DNA of 30,363 nucleotides from Verrucomicrobiota bacterium (lineage in GTDB: Bacteria > Verrucomicrobiota > Verrucomicrobiia > Limisphaerales > UBA1100), in contig JAPKEI010000004.1 of the NCBI GenBank assembly GCA_028872685.1, positions 1-30,363 on the forward strand, in the 5' to 3' direction. The notes under the pieces are model-generated. The model was not told the DNA's origin. It did not search any database and saw nothing but the letters and a program-made list of their open reading frames with translations. Position 1 is the first letter of the stretch. Each line of letters begins with the position of its first letter. Shown here piece after piece: positions 25,025 to 30,363 of this stretch. Both the position numbers and the translations under genes were made by a program.

Positions 25025-25904
25025 TCGCGCCGCCCTGGAGGCCAGTCAGGCCATCACGCGCCGCAGTGCCTCCAACCTGGCTCTCGCCTTTGTGGCGCTC
25101 GACAGGCGACGACGGCTTGCCATGAGTGCGCTCTACGCTTTCTGTCGGCAAATCGATGATGTTGCTGATGAGGAAACCCAACCTCGTGAACAACGCGCCT
25201 CCACATTACAGGATTGGCGCGAAGACGTTCAACGCGCTTGCGAGGGCGGCGAGCCACGCATTCAAGTCAATCAGGCGTTGCAACCGGTCATCGAACAATA
25301 TGCTCTCAAGTTTGAGCATTTTGATGAACTCATTCGAGGGATGGAAATGGATCTCGAACAGGATCGTTTTGAAACTCTCGATGATCTCGATCGCTATTGC
25401 TATCGTGCTGCCTCTGTCGTGGGCCTGTTAAGCATTGAAATTTTTGGCTACCGCGATGACGCCTGTCAGGAATATGCCGTGAACCTTGGAAAAGCCCTGC
25501 AACTCACCAACATCCTGCGCGACGTGGGCAACGATGCCGGCCGCGGCCGTATTTATATGCCTGTGGCCGAGATGAAAAAATACGGCGTGGACCCTCAGTC
25601 TTTGTTGGATTTAAAATATTCCGCAGCTTTTCACAACCTTGCTGCCGACATCGCCGTGCGCGCGCGCGGCCATTATCAGTTGGCATCCGATCTGTTACCA
25701 AATGCCGACCGTCGTGCTATGGTTGCCGCCGAAGCCATGGGCGCAGTGTACTGGCGCTTGCTGCGCCGGATGGAGGATTGCAAGTTTCGCGTGCTCGATC
25801 CGCGTCCCACACGTCTTGGTCGCCTTCATAAATTGACGCTTGTCTTCGGAACATGGTGGCGCATCAAAACCGGATCCACTCGGCCGAATTATGGCTGTGA
25901 TTGA
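24999..25904 (+). CDS. hpnD: Presqualene diphosphate/phytoene synthase-type enzyme (HpnD-like)
   Basis: A roughly 300-residue trans-prenyltransferase of the squalene/phytoene synthase family. The first Asp-rich motif is CRQIDDVADE and the second is NILRDVGNDAGRGRIYMP, both intact for binding prenyl diphosphate and Mg. The wording of the second motif resembles HpnD, which condenses two farnesyl diphosphates to presqualene diphosphate for hopanoid or squalene synthesis; phytoene synthase or HpnC cannot be excluded. No HpnC, HpnE or cyclase gene is nearby. The frame opens at TTG 24972. GTG codons at 24999 and 25002 give a shorter N terminus and smaller overlap with the regulator gene; 24999 is listed, with no strong ribosome site to decide. 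Any choice overlaps the upstream gene by at least 23 bases. Confidence 0.85.
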   Translation: MVTTATANNRAALEASQAITRRSASNLALAFVALDRRRRLAMSALYAFCRQIDDVADEETQPREQRASTLQDWREDVQRACEGGEPRIQVNQALQPVIEQYALKFEHFDELIRGMEMDLEQDRFETLDDLDRYCYRAASVVGLLSIEIFGYRDDACQEYAVNLGKALQLTNILRDVGNDAGRGRIYMPVAEMKKYGVDPQSLLDLKYSAAFHNLAADIAVRARGHYQLASDLLPNADRRAMVAAEAMGAVYWRLLRRMEDCKFRVLDPRPTRLGRLHKLTLVFGTWWRIKTGSTRPNYGCD

Positions 25905-25935
25905 TTTGGTGATGGATTTCCACTAATCATTTCCC

Positions 25936-26739
25936 GTGCAAATTCAATTCACCAAAATGAACGGCGCGGGAAATGACTTCGTGCTGATCGATAACCGCGA
26001 TGGCAGCGTGTCGCTCAGCCGTGAACAAATCGCTAAACTTTGCCATCGCCAACGCGGCGTGGGCGCCGATGGGCTCATTTTTCTAAAGAACGCCGAAGGT
26101 GATGGCGATTGGGCATGGGATTTTTACAATGCCGATGGCAGCGATGCCGAAATGTGTGGCAACGGCGCGCGGTGTTTTGCTAGTTACATCCAGCACACCA
26201 TCGGGGCGGAAGGGGAGTTGAGTTTTGAAACCGCTTGTGGCCTCATCCGCGCCACCATTGGAGACACCACCGTGACGGTGAACCTAACCGACCCCCACAG
26301 CCTTGCACTCAACCAAACGATTGCAATGAACAATGGCAATCAAACGGTGCATTCGCTAAATACTGGTGTCCCGCACGCGGTGTTATTTGTGGAAGATGCT
26401 GACGTCGCGATGGTTGCCAGTCTCGGTGAAGAGATCCGATTTCATGATCACTTCGCGCCGGCGGGCACCAATGTGAATTTCGTGCAAATCTTGTCGCCCG
26501 CACACATCCGTGTGCGGACCTACGAACGCGGCGTGGGGGAAACTCTGGCGTGTGGAACCGGCGTCTGCGCCAGTGCCATCATTGCTGCCCGACTCAATGA
26601 TTGGCCTGCAAATGTGCAGGTGCAAGTTCTTGGAGGCGACACTCTAGGAGTTGTCTTTGCGAGCGATAGCGACGAATTCTCCAATGTCCAACTCACCGGC
26701 CCCGCGCAGTTTGTGTTTGAAGGTACGGCGATGGTGTAA
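25936..26739 (+). CDS. dapF: Diaminopimelate epimerase
   Basis: Converts LL- to meso-diaminopimelate for peptidoglycan and lysine. The 267 residues start with the usual FTKMNGAGNDFVLIDNRDG. Both catalytic cysteines are present, Cys74 in AEMCGNGARC and Cys206 in ETLACGTGVCAS, and the length is typical. The start is GTG at 25936, exactly at the family's N terminus; no better ATG exists. The order dapF, dapA, dapB forms a compact DAP module. This order without dapD or dapE would fit a DapL-type aminotransferase route, but no dapL is in the window. Confidence 0.96.
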   Translation: MQIQFTKMNGAGNDFVLIDNRDGSVSLSREQIAKLCHRQRGVGADGLIFLKNAEGDGDWAWDFYNADGSDAEMCGNGARCFASYIQHTIGAEGELSFETACGLIRATIGDTTVTVNLTDPHSLALNQTIAMNNGNQTVHSLNTGVPHAVLFVEDADVAMVASLGEEIRFHDHFAPAGTNVNFVQILSPAHIRVRTYERGVGETLACGTGVCASAIIAARLNDWPANVQVQVLGGDTLGVVFASDSDEFSNVQLTGPAQFVFEGTAMV

Positions 26740-26803
26740 TGTGGAGTAGCACACCAAATCCCCTTGAGTCCATACCCATCCACCTGTTAGCGTCCGCACA
26801 GAA

Positions 26804-27682
26804 ATGTTTACGGGAGTTTATACCGCACTGGTCACGCCTTTCAAAAAAGGGCGATTGGATGAGACTGCCTTCAAGAAACTCGTAGAGTTGCAGGTCAAAG
26901 GCGGCGTGGACGGCATTGTTCCCGTGGGCACCACCGGTGAATCACCCACGGTGGATTTCGAGGAACACGTGCGCATCATTGAGCTGGCGGTTTACTACGC
27001 CAAAGATCGCTGCAAAATCATCGCCGGCAGTGGCGCCAACTCCACGGAGGAAGCGGTTTACCTCACCAAGTCCGCCGAATACGCCGGCGCGGATGGCTCG
27101 CTGCAGGTCTGCCCCTATTACAACAAGCCTTCGCAGGACGGCCTCTACGCACACTTCAGTGAGATCGCCCATTCCACCAACTTGCCGATCGTTCTCTACA
27201 GTATTCCCGGCCGTTGCAACGTGGAAATCGCCGTGCCCACGGCAGTTCGCCTTGCGGCGGATTGTCCCAACATCGTTTGCATCAAGGAAGCTGGCGGCGA
27301 TGTGGATCGCGTCAGTCAATTGCGCGCCGCATTGCCCAAACAATTCACCATCCTCAGTGGCGACGACGCCCTCACGTTGCCCTTTATGGCCGCCGGCGCG
27401 AAGGGTGTCATCAGTGTTTCCAGTAATCTCATTCCGCGGCAGCTCACCAAAATGGTGCACAGCTTTCTCAAAGGCGATGCCAAGGGTGCGCTGAAATTGC
27501 ACGAAAAATATTATCCGCTGTTCAAAGATTTATTCATTGAAACAAACCCTGTCCCCGTCAAGGCCGCGTTGGCGATGAAAGGGTTGGTCAGCGAAGAATA
27601 TCGCTTGCCGCTGGTGAAAATGAACCCCGACAACCGTCGAAAGCTTCGCGCCACACTCAAGGCGTGCGGCGTACTCAAATAA
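26804..27682 (+). CDS. dapA: 4-hydroxy-tetrahydrodipicolinate synthase
   Basis: Condenses pyruvate with aspartate semialdehyde, the first step committed to lysine and diaminopimelate. It is a 292-residue TIM-barrel protein of the DapA/NanA family. Key residues are all visible: GTTGESPT at 43-49, Tyr106 in PYYNKPS, Tyr132 in LYSIPGR with Arg137, and the Schiff-base Lys161 in IKEAGGD. Position directly before dapB removes doubt about which family member it is. The 64-base gap after dapF shows no hairpin of note. Allosteric lysine inhibition cannot be judged from sequence. Confidence 0.96.
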   Translation: MFTGVYTALVTPFKKGRLDETAFKKLVELQVKGGVDGIVPVGTTGESPTVDFEEHVRIIELAVYYAKDRCKIIAGSGANSTEEAVYLTKSAEYAGADGSLQVCPYYNKPSQDGLYAHFSEIAHSTNLPIVLYSIPGRCNVEIAVPTAVRLAADCPNIVCIKEAGGDVDRVSQLRAALPKQFTILSGDDALTLPFMAAGAKGVISVSSNLIPRQLTKMVHSFLKGDAKGALKLHEKYYPLFKDLFIETNPVPVKAALAMKGLVSEEYRLPLVKMNPDNRRKLRATLKACGVLK

Positions 27683-27686
27683 ATTC

Positions 27687-28418
27687 ATGGCCAAAATCAT
27701 CATTCATGGTTCAAGAGGGCGCATGGGGCAAATGCTCGCCGCCTGCGGTGAGTCGATGGACGGCATCGATATCATTGCTGGCGTGGACGAAGGTGACGAC
27801 CTGTCCGCCCTCATCGGCGACTGCGATGCGGTCATCGACTTCAGCCTGCACAGCGCCACCGCCGCCTGTGCCGCATTGTGCGCCAAGCATGCCAAAGCAC
27901 TCGTCATTGGCACCACCGGCCATACAGATGAGGATAAAACCAAAATTCTGAATCACAAAACCGAAGTCCCAATCGTTTGGGCCAGCAATTATTCCACCGG
28001 CGTCAACACCCTGTTTTGGCTCACGCGCAAAGCTGCTGAAATTCTCGGTCCGGATTTTGATTTAGAAGTGGTGGAAATGCATCACCGTCATAAAGTCGAT
28101 GCCCCCAGTGGCACAGCGGCCACGTTGGGTGAAATTTTGCTTGAAGTGCGTCAGCAACAAAAGGATGTCCTCCGCCACGGCCGTGAAGGCATCGTGGGCG
28201 CACGCACGGATGAAGAAATCGGCATGCATAGCCTACGTGGCGGCGATGTGGTGGGTGACCACACAGTCATATACGCCGGCGCTGGTGAACGCCTCGAGCT
28301 CACCCACAAAGCCGCCAGTCGTGAGACCTTCGCCAACGGCGCCCTTCGCGCTGCTCAATGGGCCATCACCAAGGATCCTGGCCTTTATAATATGCAGGAT
28401 GTTTTGGGGCTGGAATGA
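27687..28418 (+). CDS. dapB: 4-hydroxy-tetrahydrodipicolinate reductase
   Basis: Reduces the DapA product with NAD(P)H. The 243 residues begin with the nucleotide-binding motif HGSRGRMGQ (G-X2-G-X2-G). The catalytic segment MHHRHKVDAPSGTA holds the active-site His and Lys pair, and the GTTGH loop is present. The C-terminal PGLYNMQDVLGL is the family ending. It follows dapA with four bases between, and its stop overlaps the folK ATG (ATGA), indicating coupling. Confidence 0.96.
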   Translation: MAKIIIHGSRGRMGQMLAACGESMDGIDIIAGVDEGDDLSALIGDCDAVIDFSLHSATAACAALCAKHAKALVIGTTGHTDEDKTKILNHKTEVPIVWASNYSTGVNTLFWLTRKAAEILGPDFDLEVVEMHHRHKVDAPSGTAATLGEILLEVRQQQKDVLRHGREGIVGARTDEEIGMHSLRGGDVVGDHTVIYAGAGERLELTHKAASRETFANGALRAAQWAITKDPGLYNMQDVLGLE

Positions 28419-28960
28419 GCACAGATATTCACGATGAACAGGATGAAAACATTCCTGAACATCTGTGTTTGATTTCTCTGGGTTCAAACCTTGGAGATTC
28501 CGCCGACAACATCAAACGTGCCTTTCGAGCGCTCCAGATTCACTCCCACCTCCCGATCCGTAAATCTTCGCTCTGGCAAAGCACTCCCGTGGATTGTCCT
28601 CCAGATTCGCCTGATTTCATCAATGCCGCAGCGGCGTTTGTGCCGTTGGAAAATGAAACCCCCGAGTCGCTGCTCCTCAAATTGCAGCAAATCGAAATCC
28701 AATTTGGTCGCCAACCCAAGACAGTCTTAAATGAGCCGCGCGCGCTTGATCTCGATCTCATCACTTTCAAAAATGAAATACATACATCAGAGTCGCTGAC
28801 CCTTCCGCATCCGCGGTTTCATCAACGCCGCTTTGTGCTCGAGCCGTTGATGGAAATCACGCCGCACGCCATTCTCCCCGGCCAAACTCAAACCGTCGCC
28901 AAACTCCTCGCCGCCCTCGACACGGACGAAGCCCTGACTTTACACTCCGCTCATGGCTGA
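28415..28960 (+). CDS. folK: 2-amino-4-hydroxy-6-hydroxymethyldihydropteridine pyrophosphokinase
   Basis: Transfers pyrophosphate from ATP to 6-hydroxymethyl-dihydropterin in folate synthesis. The 181 residues have the family pattern SLGSNLGDS near the N terminus, RALDLDLITF with the metal-binding Asp pair in the middle, and PHPRFHQRRFVLEPL after it. An N-terminal acidic stretch of about 16 residues precedes the first strand. The ATG overlaps the dapB stop; its own 3' end overlaps the next gene by eight bases. Other folate genes are not in the window. Confidence 0.95.
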   Translation: MSTDIHDEQDENIPEHLCLISLGSNLGDSADNIKRAFRALQIHSHLPIRKSSLWQSTPVDCPPDSPDFINAAAAFVPLENETPESLLLKLQQIEIQFGRQPKTVLNEPRALDLDLITFKNEIHTSESLTLPHPRFHQRRFVLEPLMEITPHAILPGQTQTVAKLLAALDTDEALTLHSAHG

Positions 28961-30191
28961 CGACAACGTGCCCACTCCCCGCCGCTGGTATCGCGCCCTT
29001 GGTCCGTGCCTCATCACCGCTTGCGTCGTTATCGGCCCCGGCAGCATTCTTACTAGTTCAAAAGTCGGGGCTGAGAAAGGTTACAGCATGAGTTGGGTCG
29101 TGCTGGCTTCGGCGGTTTTCATGCTGACGTTTATTCAAATGGCCGCGCGGTTGGGCGTTGTGTCCAGGGAATCACCCGGACAGTTGCTGGCCGATCGCGC
29201 AGGACGTTGGCTTGCAGTTTTGATTGGTGTCTCCATTTTCTTCGTTGCCTCGGCTTTTCAATTTGGAAACAATCTTGGCGTTCATAGTGCCTTTGAGGCG
29301 TATTTTCAATTCGATTACATTGTGGTCGTTTTTAACGCGGCGGCCATCGCATTTCTATTTTTCTTTAAAAACTTATATCGCGCTTTAGAGAAATTAATGA
29401 TGGGTTTCGTAGGGCTGATGCTGCTGGCGTTCGCTGCGAATTTATTGTTCGCCAAACCGAACCCCACCGAATGGGCACGTGGGTTGGTGCCGACCGGCAT
29501 AGGCTCCCTTGATCTCACAGTGCTCGGCTTGGTGGGCACCACTTTTGCAATTGCTGCAGCATATTTTCAAATCTATCTAGTGCGCCAAAAGGGAATCCAA
29601 CGCGAGGACTTGCCGTCGAGCCTCATCGATTCTCGCGTGGGCGTGCTGCTGATGGCAGCGATTACTCTGATGATTATGGGGACAGCCGCTGCCGCGCTCA
29701 AAGGGGTTAAGCTCAAGGAAGCTGCCGATGTAGCCATGCAATTGGGTCCGCTGTTTGGGGGTTGGAGTAAAGCACTGTTTTGTCTCGGACTTTTTTCTGC
29801 GGCGTACTCCTCGTTTATAATCAACTCGATGGTGGGCGGGTTTGTGCTTTCCGACGGTCTCGGGTTGGGCTGTGATCCAGAGGATAAATGGCCGCGTTAT
29901 ATGACAGCAGCGGTCTTGTTGATTGGTATGGGCGTGGCAATGTACGTGATTAAAACCGGTATCAAACCCATGACGGCCATCGTGATGGCGCAGGCGGTGA
30001 CCGTGATTGTCGCGCCACTATTGGCCGCCGTTTTGTTGTGGTTGTGCAACCGCAAAGATATTATGGGCGAAGACCGTAATGGGCTTCTCATTAACACTCT
30101 TGGAGGTGTGGGGTTTATGCTGCTGCTGATTATGGCAGGAAATACCGCAGTTTATAAAGTATGGCCCAAAGTGAGTGCGTGGCTCGGGTGA
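28953..30191 (+). CDS. Divergent NRAMP-fold (SLC11-like) membrane transporter
   Basis: A 412-residue inner-membrane protein with about 11 hydrophobic segments and the NRAMP pattern. The first helix reads IGPGSILTSSKVGAEKGY and the sixth LVGTTFAIAAAYFQ. Classical NRAMPs have DPGN in helix 1 and MPH in helix 6, which bind Mn or Fe. Here DPGN is GPGS (residues 28-31) and the MPH position is AIA-like (about 199-202). The backbone pattern (GA before GY in helix 1, GT before the sixth helix break) is kept. It is therefore an NRAMP-related carrier whose substrate may not be a transition metal; magnesium or an organic solute are possibilities. It lies between folK and panB, overlapping folK. Confidence 0.8.
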   Translation: MADDNVPTPRRWYRALGPCLITACVVIGPGSILTSSKVGAEKGYSMSWVVLASAVFMLTFIQMAARLGVVSRESPGQLLADRAGRWLAVLIGVSIFFVASAFQFGNNLGVHSAFEAYFQFDYIVVVFNAAAIAFLFFFKNLYRALEKLMMGFVGLMLLAFAANLLFAKPNPTEWARGLVPTGIGSLDLTVLGLVGTTFAIAAAYFQIYLVRQKGIQREDLPSSLIDSRVGVLLMAAITLMIMGTAAAALKGVKLKEAADVAMQLGPLFGGWSKALFCLGLFSAAYSSFIINSMVGGFVLSDGLGLGCDPEDKWPRYMTAAVLLIGMGVAMYVIKTGIKPMTAIVMAQAVTVIVAPLLAAVLLWLCNRKDIMGEDRNGLLINTLGGVGFMLLLIMAGNTAVYKVWPKVSAWLG

Positions 30192-30192
30192 G

Positions 30193-30363
30193 ATGCAGTT
30201 TCCGCTTGTCGCAAACCCGCTTTGCGCGAATGGTTGCGCGGTGCCATCTGTGAAGATCACCGCCGAAACCATCCGGCAAATGAAAGGCCGGGAGCCCATC
30301 GCCGCGCTCACGGTTTACGATTATCCCATGACGCGTATGCTCGATGAATGCGGCGTGCCCCTC
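30193..30363 (+). CDS. panB: 3-methyl-2-oxobutanoate hydroxymethyltransferase, N-terminal part (3' end outside window)
   Basis: Only the first 57 or fewer residues are seen. They include KITAETIRQMKGREPIAALT and VYDYPMTRMLDECGVPL, the usual PanB opening before the metal-binding DS motif, which would lie just past the edge. PanB makes ketopantoate, the first step of pantothenate (coenzyme A) synthesis. ATG 30193 directly follows the transporter stop, but GTG 30241 or 30250 starts nearer to the conserved KITA strand; which is real is open. The gene completes a run with coaC upstream in the same pathway. Confidence 0.85.
   Translation, partial: MQFPLVANPLCANGCAVPSVKITAETIRQMKGREPIAALTVYDYPMTRMLDECGVPL

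Noticed and set aside
1..30363. CRISPR array, IS element, toxin-antitoxin or defence island
   Set aside because: No regular direct repeats, transposase motifs, or recognisable defence-gene signatures were seen on either strand.

Overview
The window is a gene-dense bacterial chromosome segment, moderately GC-rich except at its left end, with 27 protein genes (partial at both ends) and two tRNAs. Most neighbours are separated by a few bases or overlap, and no gap between genes exceeds about 150 bases. The best guess for the host is Verrucomicrobiota, perhaps Limisphaerales/Pedosphaera-like. That rests on planctomycete/verrucomicrobial family types (PSCyt1-like haem domains, GYF_2 domains, a secreted PQQ-like beta-propeller protein, DUF3500) lying beside ordinary Gram-negative housekeeping genes. 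No marker gene fixes the taxonomy. There is no IS element, CRISPR array, phage module or recognisable defence system.

Layout. 1-1139: the 3' part of an AT-rich coiled-coil gene, then tRNA-Lys(CTT). 1352-4671: an SLC13-type anion transporter with internal RCK_C domains, then two tandem paralogues built as GYF_2 domain, one membrane helix and a c-type haem domain. 4723-6755: a small TPR gene divergent from glutamate dehydrogenase. A palindrome and a -10-like box lie between them. 6773-9191: a beta-propeller protein divergent from a KDG-kinase-like sugar kinase. 9193-13495 (minus): a five-gene run read in the order nuoA, phosphoglucomutase/phosphomannomutase, HhH-GPD DNA glycosylase, polyprenol-phosphate sugar transferase, Gfo/Idh/MocA oxidoreductase. 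13582-15830 (plus): membrane-anchored TPR protein, MIP channel, a strong terminator, MutT-like Nudix. Then tRNA-Pro(CGG) on minus, a degenerate SGNH-like protein on plus, and a DUF3500-rlmD pair on minus.

19280 to the right edge is one long co-directional run: ymdB, yicC, gmk, a stand-alone CoaC-type flavoprotein, a membrane histidine kinase, an NtrC-type regulator, a presqualene/phytoene synthase-type enzyme, dapF, dapA, dapB, folK, a divergent NRAMP-fold transporter and the start of panB. It links nucleotide, CoA/pantothenate, folate, peptidoglycan/lysine and isoprenoid metabolism. Start-stop overlaps (yicC/gmk, gmk/coaC, dapB/folK, folK/NRAMP) suggest translational coupling.

The least ordinary items are the tandem GYF_2-TM-cytochrome c proteins, an SGNH-family protein lacking its catalytic Ser and His, an NRAMP homologue lacking the usual metal ligands, and an EndoIII-like glycosylase lacking the fourth Fe-S cysteine. 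I found no convincing entirely new multi-gene system. The GYF_2-cytochrome pair is the nearest candidate.
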